Positions 31,079 to 39,055 of a stretch of 54,306 bases of DNA are shown here, piece by piece. Under the pieces are notes generated by a model. The model was not told the origin of the DNA and ran no database searches. It worked only from the letters and a program-made list of their open reading frames with translations. Numbering within the stretch: position 1 is the first letter of the stretch; the number at the start of each line of letters is the position of its first letter. A program made the position numbers and the translations under genes. Source of the DNA: an uncultured Rubrobacteraceae bacterium (GTDB taxonomy: Bacteria > Actinomycetota > Rubrobacteria > Rubrobacterales > Rubrobacteraceae); assembly GCA_902806095.1 (NCBI GenBank), contig CADCVF010000005.1, positions 1-54,306 of the forward strand, in the 5' to 3' direction.

Positions 31079-31302
31079 GAACTGTGCCAAACTGTTCTCG
31101 AAGCCGAGTCGAGCAAGAGGTTCACGGATCGATTCGAGAGGATGACCCTTGAGAGTTGCGGCGGGAAGACGAGGTTACTGGTTGAGATCGTCGGTCACAG
31201 CTGCACGGGATCCTGGATCGCGTCGAGGACCTTGGTCTAGAACTCACCAGCGTGGCAGAAGTGTCTGAGGACGCGCGACCACAGACGCCGGAAGTGACCT
31301 GA
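31079..31302 (+). pseudogene. Small stress-type protein, frameshifted remnant
   Basis: One frame gives SSKRFTDRFERMTLES then GGKTRLLVEIVGHS. A second frame, about one base away near 31200, gives LHGILDRVEDLGLELTSVAEVSE to the TGA at 31300-31302. Joined, they form the end of a small domain common in actinobacteria, in which an LTGPV-type strand is followed by xALHGVLxKIRDLGL. No start with a ribosome site is seen. Confidence 0.55.
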
Positions 31303-31313
31303 ACGGGGGTATT

Positions 31314-31895
31314 TTGGCCAATCAGGGGCAGGGACAAGCGATTATCACAGACCTTGTCGGCAGCTGGTGGACATTATTGCTGAGGGGCCTAGTAGCCGTC
31401 CTCTTCGGCCTGATGGCCATCATCTGGCCTGGGCTCACCCTCGCCGTGCTCGTAATACTGTACGGAGCTTACGCGCTGGTTGACGGCGCATTCGCCCTCG
31501 TGGCGGGATTCAGGGCCGAGCGTGGTACGCGCCGTTCGCTGCTGCTAGTCGAGGGGGTGCTTGGAGTTCTGGCCGGTCTTGTGGCCCTTTTCTGGCCCGA
31601 CATTACCGCATTCGTGTTGCTCTACATCATCGCGTTCTGGGCCATCCTCGCAGGGGCCATGAGGATCATCGCTGCCGTCACACTGAGACAGGAGATAGAC
31701 AACGAATGGTCGATGGGCCTGAGCGGCGTGCTATCCGTGGTCCTAGGCCTGATCCTAGCGGTCCTTCCCGGGGTGGGCCTGGTATCCCTCGCGTGGCTCA
31801 TCGGCGTGTTCGCACTGGGGGTGGGAATCACCTTGATAGTCCTGGCCTTCAGGGTGCGGGGACAACGCTCCAGAGGGACCAACAGGGTGATCTGA
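31314..31895 (+). CDS. HdeD-family (DUF308) membrane protein
   Basis: A 193-residue membrane protein with six helices in three pairs. Each pair is followed by a motif of the WPGLTLAVLVILYGAYALVDG kind (residues about 40-60); a second copy is WPDITAFVLLYIIAFWAILAG. This internal repeat is typical of HdeD. TTG at 31314 with GGGGG upstream is the likely start. HdeD proteins are linked with acid resistance in Escherichia coli. In actinobacteria they are usually single genes of unknown role. The gene ends convergently with the ABM-like gene. Confidence 0.9.
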   Translation: MANQGQGQAIITDLVGSWWTLLLRGLVAVLFGLMAIIWPGLTLAVLVILYGAYALVDGAFALVAGFRAERGTRRSLLLVEGVLGVLAGLVALFWPDITAFVLLYIIAFWAILAGAMRIIAAVTLRQEIDNEWSMGLSGVLSVVLGLILAVLPGVGLVSLAWLIGVFALGVGITLIVLAFRVRGQRSRGTNRVI

Positions 31896-31958
31896 ACCCT
31901 CGGCCCGCAGCCGGGCTAGTAGTCCTCTGGGCGAAGAGGAAGGGGAGACCGGATAATT

Positions 31959-32252
31959 TCAGGCTGACGGCCTTGGTTCCTCTTCGAGAGGATAGAACTC
32001 GGTTTGCCCTATACCCTCGCTGACCCCGGCCTTGTCGTACTCCTGTCCCAGTCTTGCGGACTCGATGCGCCGTCGGGCCCTCTCCAGGCTGTCCCACTCG
32101 AAGAGGACAACCACCTCTTGTGGGTCCTCCGCGTTGCGGAAGATTCGTGCCCCGCGGCACCCGGCGGCCTCCCGGTTGCCTGTGTCGGCGTCGAAGACCT
32201 CCCTCCACCGGGCATAATCGCGGATCCTGTGCCGCTCGAACAGGTAGGGCAT
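31959..32252 (-). CDS. Small dimeric alpha/beta-barrel protein
   Basis: A 97-residue protein beginning PYLFERHRIRDYARWREVFDAD, with CRGARIFRNAEDPQEVVVLFEWDSLERARR in the middle. This is the pattern of ferredoxin-like dimeric barrel proteins (antibiotic-biosynthesis monooxygenase-like). AAAGGAAGAGG precedes the ATG at 32252. No catalytic residue can be assigned, and many such proteins are small oxygenases or stress proteins. The following 250 bases up to the sugar dehydrogenase hold no clear gene. Confidence 0.75.
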   Translation of the reverse strand: MPYLFERHRIRDYARWREVFDADTGNREAAGCRGARIFRNAEDPQEVVVLFEWDSLERARRRIESARLGQEYDKAGVSEGIGQTEFYPLEEEPRPSA

Positions 32253-32505
32253 ACTCCCTCTTCCTTTCCGACCCGCTCGGGCGGGTCAACCCTTACGCGT
32301 CTCGAGCAGGATGCTACACTGACGGAACCCGCGCAACGTCCACGCAATACTCCGTCAAACTCGACTTCCGAGAATCTACGCCTGCTTACGACGGCCAACA
32401 GATCGATCCGGAGCGACTCATGTTCGTAGACGAGACGGGGGCAATGCTTCGCTTGGGAGCCGCGAGGCCAAGCGCTTTAGAAAGCCTACACTTCTCTTTC
32501 AGCGT

Positions 32506-33705
32506 CTAGGCGCCTGTGAAGCGAACCTTTCCGACCGAGTCCGCGCCTTCGCCCCTGCTCAGGTAGTAGAGGCTACCATCTTTGCTTACCTTGAGATCGA
32601 CGGGCCTCTCTAGCCCGCTGGCGAACCCGGAGACGTTCCCTGTAGCTGCATCGAGCCTCCTTATCCATCCGCTGCAGAAGTCCGCAAAGAAATAGTCGCC
32701 TACATAATCACTCGGGAACTGCCTGGTTGCGGGATTGTAGAAGGCGCCACCGGTTATGGCGCAACCGGTGGTGTTCGTGCTGCCATGCCTGTAGGCGAAG
32801 ACGGGATTGCGGTACTTAGAGTCCGACTCGGGACCTTCGTATCGAGGCCACCCGTAGCTCGCTCCCGCGGCCCCCTGGTTGATCTCCTCCCACGTTTGTT
32901 CACCGACGTCGTTGATGAACACCTTGCCCGTTTGGGGCTGAACCGCAAAACTGAAGGGGTTGCGAAGCCCGAGCGCCCAGATGGCGCGGTTTTTCCCTGT
33001 AGCCTGGTCGTAGAAGGGATTGTCCCGGGGAATCGTGCCGCCTTTGTTGATGCGCAACATCTTCCCCTTCAGGTTGTGAAGGGATTGCGCGTTCTCGCCG
33101 CTGGCGTTGTCACCCACAGCCACATAGAGCTTGCCATCCTCACCGAAGTGTATGGCCCCTCCGTTGTGGTTTTTGGCACTGCTCAGGTTATTTAGCCGGA
33201 GGATGAGCCTCTCACTGCCTACAACGGCCCTATCACCATCGGCGGTGACGCGGATCACCCGGTTGTGGGCCGGGGTGGTGCCGGTCGCCTTCTGCGTGTA
33301 GTAGAGATAGACGTAGTGGTTGTTTGAGAAATCGGGGTCGAAGGCGACTCCCAACAGGCCGCGTTCCCCCGCCGAGTCTACCCTGCCAGAGATATCCAAG
33401 AATGTAGCCAAAGTTCCACCAGCCTTTACCACTCGCAGCGTGCCACGTTGCTCGGCTACGAAAAGCCGACCGTCTGGCGCGAACTGCATAGCCGTAGGAC
33501 TCGCCAGGCCACCGACGACCTGCGAGTGCGCAAAGTTAGGCGGGAGCGTTGCGGCGCCTCGCGCAGAGTTCCCTGGGAATGCCAGAACAGCTACGACGGA
33601 TGCCAACAGCGTACAGATCACCACAGCCAGGAGCAGCCCGCCTGGTGTTCTCTTGTCAGAACTAACGGTCTGCGACCTGGCATAGGAAGAACGGGGTACT
33701 CCCAT
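32506..33705 (-). CDS. PQQ-dependent sugar dehydrogenase family protein, exported
   Basis: A 399-residue protein with an N-terminal membrane anchor or signal (LLLAVVICTLLASVVAVLAF, residues about 25-45). The rest is the glucose/sorbosone-dehydrogenase six-bladed propeller: VVGGLASPTAMQFAPDGRLFVAEQRG, RGLLGVAFDPDF, KNHNGGAIHFGEDGKLYVAVGDN, ALGLRNPFSFAVQP and VGEQTWEEIN. The HNGG and GLRNP motifs are conserved. It probably oxidises sugars outside the membrane with PQQ, or acts only as a propeller. The ATG at 33705 leads a basic start typical for export. A palindrome at 33803-33820 lies upstream. Confidence 0.9.
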   Translation of the reverse strand: MGVPRSSYARSQTVSSDKRTPGGLLLAVVICTLLASVVAVLAFPGNSARGAATLPPNFAHSQVVGGLASPTAMQFAPDGRLFVAEQRGTLRVVKAGGTLATFLDISGRVDSAGERGLLGVAFDPDFSNNHYVYLYYTQKATGTTPAHNRVIRVTADGDRAVVGSERLILRLNNLSSAKNHNGGAIHFGEDGKLYVAVGDNASGENAQSLHNLKGKMLRINKGGTIPRDNPFYDQATGKNRAIWALGLRNPFSFAVQPQTGKVFINDVGEQTWEEINQGAAGASYGWPRYEGPESDSKYRNPVFAYRHGSTNTTGCAITGGAFYNPATRQFPSDYVGDYFFADFCSGWIRRLDAATGNVSGFASGLERPVDLKVSKDGSLYYLSRGEGADSVGKVRFTGA

Positions 33706-33802
33706 GGACAGTCTCCTCTCGGCAGCCCGGCTACCTTCTCCTGGTAGAGGCCCGTGGCTTTGCGTCTCCGCCTCGCGGCGGGTTTGCCTTTCTCCAGAAC
33801 GG

Positions 33803-33820
33803 TTGCCAGTATACTGGTAA
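33803..33820. promoter_or_regulatory. Palindromic operator candidate
   Basis: CCAGTATACTGG (33806-33817) is a perfect 12-base palindrome, with TTG and TAA flanks that nearly extend it. It lies about 100 bases before the sugar dehydrogenase and 135 before the divergent methyltransferase. Confidence 0.45.
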
Positions 33821-33954
33821 CGAGCCTGTCGTAACAGTCACCCCGCTGGTCGGTAGCTCAGTAAGTCAGATGTCTGCTCTCACCACCGCCGATGGCTCGT
33901 AGCCGCAGGGGCGATTCGCGGCGCAAGGCGGTGTAGAGGAAACGGAGGCTATTC

Positions 33955-34689
33955 GTGAAGGAGCAGCTCTACTATGACATCGCCGACTGGTGGCCGGTCA
34001 TTTCGCCGCCTTCGGAGTACGCCCAGGAGGCGGCGCTCTATGTGGAGATGATCCAAGCCTCGGCAGGCCGCCCCGGGCGCAATGTGCTCGAGCTCGGCAG
34101 CGGAGGGGGCAACAACGCCTCCCACATGAAGCACGCCTTCGCCATGACCCTCGTCGAGCCCGCAGACGGGATGCGAGAGATCAGCCGCAAGCTCAACCCC
34201 GAGTGCACCCACCTGGCAGGCGACATGCGATCCGTCCGCCTGTGCCGTACCTTCGACGCTGTGTTCGTCCACGACGCTATCATGTACATGACCACCGAAG
34301 ACGACCTGCGCGCGGCGCTCGAGACCGTGAGCACGCACCTCGCGCCCGGGGGCGTGTCGCTCGTCGCCCCGGATGCGACCACTGAGACATTCTCCGAGAC
34401 GACAGAGCATGGAGGTGGTAAGGACAAAGACGGACGTCAGGCGCGCTACCTGGAGTGGACACTTTCGCCCGAGCCTGGCGAGACGACCTACACCGTGCAT
34501 TATGCTTTCCTGCTACGCGAGCCTGACGGAAACGTGCGTGCCGCCCATGATGTCCACCACGAGGGTCTGTTCCCGCGCGCGACATGGCTGCGCTTGTTCG
34601 ACGAGGTGGGGCTAGCCGCGACGCTCGTACCGCGAACCATTGAGGGCGAAGAGTACGATTCGTTCGTCGCGGTGCGCGCCGCGACTTAG
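33955..34689 (+). CDS. Class I SAM-dependent methyltransferase
   Basis: A 244-residue protein. Motif I is NVLELGSGGGNNASHM (residues about 40-55), followed by the acidic position in VEPADGM, GDMRSVRLCRTFDAVFVHDA (motif near the substrate pocket) and LAPGGVSLVAPD. The GTG at 33955 has CGGAGG six bases upstream. The sequence resembles the Methyltransf_25 group acting on small molecules. It is divergent from the sugar dehydrogenase and followed by the universal stress protein gene 106 bases later. Confidence 0.9.
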   Translation: MKEQLYYDIADWWPVISPPSEYAQEAALYVEMIQASAGRPGRNVLELGSGGGNNASHMKHAFAMTLVEPADGMREISRKLNPECTHLAGDMRSVRLCRTFDAVFVHDAIMYMTTEDDLRAALETVSTHLAPGGVSLVAPDATTETFSETTEHGGGKDKDGRQARYLEWTLSPEPGETTYTVHYAFLLREPDGNVRAAHDVHHEGLFPRATWLRLFDEVGLAATLVPRTIEGEEYDSFVAVRAAT

Positions 34690-34795
34690 GCTGGTGGACG
34701 GCGGACGCCTCTGCTACGTGGTCGCTCGCCGCGGGTTTCGGGCCGGTCGGCGGATAGACGGTACATCATCTAGAGTTGGACGAAGGAACGAGATA

Positions 34796-35713
34796 ATGGA
34801 AATATCTCATAGTAGCGTTCTACATCCGAACAAGGTGCTGGTGGCCACCGACGGTTCGGAAGACGCGACGCTCGCCGCACGCGTCGCCACCGACCTTTCG
34901 CGGAGGACCGGGGCGGAGTTACACGTCGCCCACGCCTGGCGCGACCACGTCCAGGTACTCGGCTATCCCACTTTGATGTGGACCGACTACTCAAACATCT
35001 ACGAGCGAAAAGCCGGGCGTCTACTCGACGTGCAGGTAGATTCGATCGAAGCCACGGGTGACGTCTTCGTTCAACCGCACCTCCTTCACGGCCCGCCGAT
35101 CGACGCCATCCTGGACCTTTGCGAGGAACTCCGGCCCGGTCTCCTCGTAATGGGCGCTCGCGGCCTCGGACTTGTCGGGCGCATCTTCGTCGGGAGCGTC
35201 TCCGAAGGCGTCGTCCACCATGCAAGGTGCCCTGTGCTCGTCGTCCGCGGAGGCGAGGATTCATGGCCGCCCGAAAGGGTCATCTCGGGCGACGACGGCT
35301 CCGGGGGCGCAGGGCTCGCGGCGGGACTGGCGGGGGGCCTAGGCGGCCTTTTCGGGGCCGAAGACGTGCTGGTACGGGCCCGCCGGAACCCACCAGAGCC
35401 GATCGGGGGGTGGAGCGCCGAGGATCGCCACAGGCTCGAAGAAATGAGGTCGAGGGAAGAAGTCGATCTCAAAGAGCGGGCCGAGGCGATCCGAAGAGCC
35501 GTAGGCAGGCGTCCGGGGGTGCGGTTGGTCGAAGGGGACGCCACACTCGCCCTGCTGCAGATCGCCGAGGAGGTAGCGCCGCACAAGACCTTGCTCGCCG
35601 TGGGGTGCCGCGGCCTCGGTGCTGTGGGCCGCGCGAGGCTCGGCAGCGTCTCCACGAACGTGCTCAGGGCCGCGAGGGGCCCGGTCCTGATCTACTCGAA
35701 GCATGGCCGGTGA
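34796..35713 (+). CDS. Universal stress protein with two domains
   Basis: A 305-residue tandem UspA protein. Domain 1 begins KVLVATDGSEDATLAAR and has the ATP-binding loop MGARGLGLVGRIFVGSVSEGV, then CPVLVVR. Domain 2 lacks the DGS start (it opens after a glycine-rich linker, GLAAGLAGGLGGLFGAED) but keeps VGCRGLGAVGRARLGSVSTNV and GPVLIYS. So domain 1 probably binds nucleotide, and domain 2 is degenerate in its first half. The ATG at 34796 has AAGGAA upstream. The gene is followed at short distance by a small membrane protein in the same direction. Confidence 0.9.
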   Translation: MEISHSSVLHPNKVLVATDGSEDATLAARVATDLSRRTGAELHVAHAWRDHVQVLGYPTLMWTDYSNIYERKAGRLLDVQVDSIEATGDVFVQPHLLHGPPIDAILDLCEELRPGLLVMGARGLGLVGRIFVGSVSEGVVHHARCPVLVVRGGEDSWPPERVISGDDGSGGAGLAAGLAGGLGGLFGAEDVLVRARRNPPEPIGGWSAEDRHRLEEMRSREEVDLKERAEAIRRAVGRRPGVRLVEGDATLALLQIAEEVAPHKTLLAVGCRGLGAVGRARLGSVSTNVLRAARGPVLIYSKHGR

Positions 35714-35841
35714 CGCCCGATGGTGTCCCGTAAAAGGCCGACTCAAGCCATGTGGGGCGTCTTGGAAGGGATCGAATCGCAGGCAAACCTACACTCGATG
35801 GGTAGGCGATACAGACAATAGATCGAAAGGAGAGGATTATC

Positions 35842-36045
35842 GTGTGGTGGCATGACCTGCTGTGGGGGTTTTGGAATGGGCTTACGGCCTGGATCATCCT
35901 TGTAGTTCACGTGTTCGGCGGCTGGGAACAATATCCATTCTACAACGCCGCCCGAAGCGGGAACTGGTACGACTTGGGGTTCCTGCTCGGTGCCGGCTCA
36001 CCTCTCCTGGGTACTTTGGGCGGGAGAGGCCGAAGGGGTCGATAA
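35842..36045 (+). CDS. Small membrane protein (WWHDLLWGFWNG type)
   Basis: A 67-residue protein starting at GTG, with AAAGGAGAGG upstream. It reads WWHDLLWGFWNGLTAWIILVVHVFGGWEQYP and then GNWYDLGFLLGAGSPLLG, with two hydrophobic segments and a basic glycine-rich end. From memory, similar small proteins occur widely in actinobacteria. Their function is unknown. It is 128 bases behind the universal stress protein and may be part of the same stress unit. Confidence 0.75.
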   Translation: MWWHDLLWGFWNGLTAWIILVVHVFGGWEQYPFYNAARSGNWYDLGFLLGAGSPLLGTLGGRGRRGR

Positions 36046-36235
36046 CCCGCACCATTCAGCCGACATACAGATAAGACTGTAGTCGAGCCGGGAGTGGATG
36101 TCCCATGCCCGGACTCTCGAGGCATCTCACAGGACGCTCGAACCATACTCTCAGTGGCTCCGTCGAGGAGCTACTCGTGAGCTACCAAGGTACTCAGAGC
36201 ACGGACTCTTCCGATGCTCGCGCAAGCAAAGAACT

Positions 36236-36259
36236 GGACCCGGCGGAGAAGCCGGGTCC
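36236..36259 (-). terminator. Terminator of the DUF2795 gene
   Basis: GGACCCGGC (36236-36244) pairs with GCCGGGTCC (36251-36259), loop GGAGAA, 25 bases after the minus-strand stop. Confidence 0.8.
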
Positions 36260-36283
36260 AGGGTAGAACCTTCTTGCTGTGTA

Positions 36284-36502
36284 CTACCTGTTCCCTCGTA
36301 CCGTCTGCAACACCTCGTCGGCATTGTTGAAGGTATCCGTGCTGGAGTTCTTTAGCTGATCGATCACATCTTGTGGTGCGTCGTTGTTCTGGACCTCCGA
36401 TACGACCTCGTCCTTGCTGGCCGGGAAGTTCATGTTCGGCAGGTATTGCTGAAGTTGCCCTAGGTCGAGATTGCTCAGGTCACCCAGATTGCCAAGGCCC
36501 AT
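36284..36502 (-). CDS. DUF2795 family protein
   Basis: A 72-residue protein beginning GLGNLGDLSNLDLGQLQQYLPNMNFPASKDEVV and ending NSSTDTFNNADEVLQTVRG. The NFPASKDEVV and DEVLQTV parts are the DUF2795 core, a small helical domain found in stress-type proteins of actinobacteria and cyanobacteria. The ATG at 36502 has GGGAGG upstream, and the longer frame to 36541 is not needed. A sigma-B-type promoter lies at 36550-36574. The gene is divergent from the Zn-motif gene at 36690, which has the same promoter type. Confidence 0.85.
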   Translation of the reverse strand: MGLGNLGDLSNLDLGQLQQYLPNMNFPASKDEVVSEVQNNDAPQDVIDQLKNSSTDTFNNADEVLQTVRGNR

Positions 36503-36549
36503 GTTCTCTTTCCTCCCATTCTCGCTCTCGCAAAGCTCCAATGCTTTTT

Positions 36550-36574
36550 CTACCCACTATGCCCTCTGCCAAAC
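36550..36574 (-). promoter_or_regulatory. Sigma-B-type promoter of the DUF2795 gene
   Basis: Minus strand: GTTTGG, 13 bases, GGGTAG, about 47 bases before the ATG at 36502. Confidence 0.55.
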
Positions 36575-36627
36575 CAACGCTGCAATCGTCCGAGAGCTTC
36601 GAGCGCCCGCCTGACCTCGACCCGAAT

Positions 36628-36653
36628 GTTTGATCTTCATGCTATCTGGTTAC
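36628..36653 (+). promoter_or_regulatory. Sigma-B-type promoter of the 36690 gene
   Basis: GTTTGA, 14 bases, GGTTAC, 36 bases before the ATG. It stands back to back with the promoter of the DUF2795 gene. Confidence 0.6.
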
Positions 36654-36689
36654 ATATCAGACAATCGAAAGCGATGTGAGGAGGAACAC

Positions 36690-36944
36690 ATGACCACCGA
36701 CAAGGATAAAGGGATCGTGGGCTCGGCCACGGACCGCTTGAGGGAGACCACCGGTTCCTTGCAGGGCGAGGGGCCATGGCACTCGGCCAACTCGGACGTC
36801 TACCACAACAACCGCGCTTGCCAGACCGGTAACAGCATCGCGTCCGAGAACATCGAAAAGGGTACCGGCGGCAAGCCGCTCTGCGGAGAGTGCGAACGGC
36901 TCAACAGTGCGGGTGGTCCAGTAGGCAACCTCACCAACCTCTAG
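36690..36944 (+). CDS. Small protein with Ada-like His/Cys motif, paralogue of 13058-13333
   Basis: An 84-residue protein. It starts TTDKDKGIVGSATDRLRETTG and ends with the motif set VYHNNRACQTGNSI, then SENIEKGTG, then LCGECERLNSAGGPVG. His and Cys in VYH-x4-C plus CxxC can bind one zinc, as in Ada-like domains. The ATG has GAGGAGG upstream. The paralogue at 13058 shares the last 50 residues almost fully but has a longer GGASDIV linker. A strong terminator follows. Confidence 0.8.
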   Translation: MTTDKDKGIVGSATDRLRETTGSLQGEGPWHSANSDVYHNNRACQTGNSIASENIEKGTGGKPLCGECERLNSAGGPVGNLTNL

Positions 36945-36949
36945 AGAAT

Positions 36950-36978
36950 TTTGCAAAGAGGTTTTACCTCTTTGCAAA
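36950..36978 (+). terminator. Terminator of the 36690 gene
   Basis: TTTGCAAAGAGG (36950-36961) and CCTCTTTGCAAA (36967-36978) are perfect arms around TTTTA, right after the stop codon. Confidence 0.85.
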
Positions 36979-37075
36979 CATTTCAGCCAGTCAGCACGTC
37001 AGCATTTCAGCTTGGTTGTGTTCGCTCTTTGCCGATGGCTTACAGCCGAATGAGCGATTCGCAGTAGGTCGATAC
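36979..37075 (+). repeat. Family B repeat, copy 1
   Basis: TTCAGCCAGTCAGCACG, then TCAGCATTTCAGC, followed by a tail with AGCCGAATGAGCGATTC. The tail also occurs at 47915. The remainder of the gap to 37294 shows no gene. Confidence 0.7.
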
Positions 37076-37294
37076 CGTTGCGGATCGTTCATGGCCGCAA
37101 ACGCATCGGCCGGGCGGCGCTTTCGTTACGTGCTCGTAGTCAGCCCGGTCACTGAACATTGTGCAGAGAAGCCTTCTGGCACAAGATACGCTTCCCAGTG
37201 CCGAACAGACGCCCTATGTTGTGCTATGTTAGGGCGCTCGCGAGAGAACGCGGTTGCGGCGTGAGACAGAGATCTATGGTGGAGGGTGTCGGTA

Positions 37295-37738
37295 TTGAGG
37301 ACGATAGAGGCCGAGGGGGCGCGGGTCGAGCGACGTCGATCGGCGGTCGTGGAGATCAGGAAGCATCTCGCTGGACTCTACCGGAGTTTCGTATGGTGGG
37401 CTTCCCTGTATGGGGAGGTGGAAGACCACTACGAGAAGGAGAGGAGGGAGCAGGTCGTCAGGCTTCTCGACGAGCTATCCAACCAGTATCTGCCGCGGTC
37501 CGTGTGGCTCACGGAAGATAGCCGCACGAAGGTCGAGAACTTCGTCAGGAGATCGGAAGAGCTCTGTTCGGAGTTCTCAGCGGAGATAGAGGACAAGGGT
37601 TACCCGCGGGTCAAGCGCAGTATGGAGAGGCGCGTGAGCAAGAAGCTGAGGCCACTCAAGACGGAGGCCGAGGCCGGTCTCGAAGCCGAGCTTGTGGAGT
37701 CCCGTCGCCCGGGGTGGCGCGAACGACTGCGCAAGTAG
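37295..37738 (+). CDS. Helical protein of unknown function
   Basis: A protein of about 147 residues. It is strongly charged and helical: VVEIRKHLAGLYRSFVWWASLYGEVE, then EKERREQVVRLLDELSNQYLP, and a long K/R/E-rich end. The TTG at 37295 has GGAGG about nine bases upstream. A GTG at 37286 overlaps the ribosome site. There is no signal or membrane segment. The TAG stop is the first part of a perfect terminator hairpin, which supports a real gene. No family is recognised. It is flanked by family B repeats. Confidence 0.65.
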   Translation: MRTIEAEGARVERRRSAVVEIRKHLAGLYRSFVWWASLYGEVEDHYEKERREQVVRLLDELSNQYLPRSVWLTEDSRTKVENFVRRSEELCSEFSAEIEDKGYPRVKRSMERRVSKKLRPLKTEAEAGLEAELVESRRPGWRERLRK

Positions 37739-37760
37739 CGATTTGCTGAAGGCAAATCGC
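37738..37760 (+). terminator. Terminator overlapping the stop codon
   Basis: GCGATTTGC (37738-37746) and GCAAATCGC (37752-37760) form a perfect stem with loop TGAAG, followed by GCTTTT. Confidence 0.8.
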
Positions 37761-37850
37761 GCTTTTCAGCTAGTCAGCACGCTCCGGCTTCGCCTCCACT
37801 TGTCAGCTTCCTGGTGGCGGTTCGCTGCTAGAACGGTTGACTGCGAATCT
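37761..37850 (+). repeat. Family B repeat, copy 2
   Basis: TTTCAGCTAGTCAGCACGC, then CTTGTCAGCTTCC and a tail with GACTGCGAATC. Confidence 0.65.
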
Positions 37851-37894
37851 CTCTTCACAAACCGCTTCTTCAAACAATCTATCTCCTCGCCGTC

Positions 37895-37975
37895 CGTCGG
37901 CAAGCTGAAGCGCTGACAAGCCGCCTGCAAGGCGGCGTACTGAAATGCTGATAAGCGAAGGCGTCAGCCGTAGCG
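37895..37975 (-). repeat. Family B repeat, copy 3 (inverted)
   Basis: Read on the minus strand: CTTATCAGCATTTCAG and then CTTGTCAGCGCTTCAGC. It faces copy 2, so copies 2 and 3 form a head-to-head pair. Confidence 0.65.
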
Positions 37976-38950
37976 TGCTTCTTGCACGAGCCGGAGTGTC
38001 TCTTCGGCGCAGCCCCAGGAGAGGGTGATGCCTGATCCCCCGTGGCCGTAGTTGTGGATTCGGGGGACCTCGCCAGGTCGGTCCTCTCGTTCCAGGCGTA
38101 TCTCGGGCCGAGCCGGCCTGAGTCCTACCCTGTGCTCCAGCACCTCGACGCCTGTAAGGCGCGGCTCCAGGTGCGTGCAGCGGCGCATGATGCCGGCCGC
38201 GGTCTCCGGGTCTGGTTCGAGCTCCCACTCGCCCTCCTCGGCCGTCCCGCCGAGGATGCAGTCACCCGAGCGAGGAACGATGTACGTGACGCCTTCAGGA
38301 TTCTCTTCGTCCAGCATGAAACGCTTCAGGCCAGGGTTGCGTACACGCACGACCTGGCCCCGGATCGGCTCCATAGTAGTGTCGTCTACCAGATCCCTGG
38401 CTCCGAGTCCGACGCAATTGACGACCACGCGCGCATCTACTTCGTCGAGCGAGGAGAGGGTACGTTGCTCTACGCTTCCCCCGGCGGCGGCGAAGCGGGC
38501 CATCAGGTACGTAAGGTAGACGGGCATCTCGACCACGGGCGTGGCGAAAGCGTAGCCGTCGATGTAGCCTGGCGGTAGTTCGTCATCGTCGCACCTGCGG
38601 ACGCGCGGCACGGCGCTGGCCCACCACGGGGCGGGGACCCGTTCGCGCCATATCTCCACACCCTCGCGCATGAGGACGCCGCTCTCGGGAGTGTCGGAGA
38701 GCGCCTCGAGGACCTCGAAGGTCCTGCCTCCCCAGGAGAGAACGCTGACTTCGGGGTAGGCTTTGTACGGGTACCAGATCGCGGCCGCAACGCTCGACGT
38801 TGTGGCGTGCGGCAACCTGGCGGCCACGATCCCGGCATCAACCCCGGCCTCCCGCAGACAGATGGCCGCAGTCAGCCCGATCACACCGCATCCCACAACC
38901 ACCACGTCCGCACGGGCCAGAGTTCCCCTTTCACCCCTCATCCCACACAC
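37964..38950 (-). CDS. D-amino-acid oxidase (FAD)
   Basis: A 328-residue flavoenzyme. The FAD-binding Rossmann motif VVVGCGVIGLTAAICLREAG is near the N-terminus. SSVAAAIWYPYKAYPE is the conserved block after it, and GLRPARPEIRLE and IHNYGHGGSGITLSWGCA form the DAO signature near the C-terminus. The enzyme oxidises D-amino acids to keto acids, ammonia and peroxide. A thermostable DAO from Rubrobacter xylanophilus is known, which fits the suggested host. The start is the GTG at 38950; the ATG at 38941 is possible. It is divergent from the ThDP enzyme, with 105 bases between. Confidence 0.92.
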   Translation of the reverse strand: MCGMRGERGTLARADVVVVGCGVIGLTAAICLREAGVDAGIVAARLPHATTSSVAAAIWYPYKAYPEVSVLSWGGRTFEVLEALSDTPESGVLMREGVEIWRERVPAPWWASAVPRVRRCDDDELPPGYIDGYAFATPVVEMPVYLTYLMARFAAAGGSVEQRTLSSLDEVDARVVVNCVGLGARDLVDDTTMEPIRGQVVRVRNPGLKRFMLDEENPEGVTYIVPRSGDCILGGTAEEGEWELEPDPETAAGIMRRCTHLEPRLTGVEVLEHRVGLRPARPEIRLEREDRPGEVPRIHNYGHGGSGITLSWGCAEETLRLVQEARYG

Positions 38951-39055
38951 TATATGTCCTGACGAGTCCTTCCGCGACCTACTCTGGGAGCGAGCGTGTA
39001 GGATGTATGGGTTGTCAGGAGGTGGTCCCGAGGGCCAGGAACTTTCGGAGGACGG

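Noticed and set aside
33835-33890. A possible tRNA start (GGTCGGTAGCTCAGT)
   Set aside because: The D-arm resemblance is not followed by an anticodon arm, T arm or matching acceptor strand.
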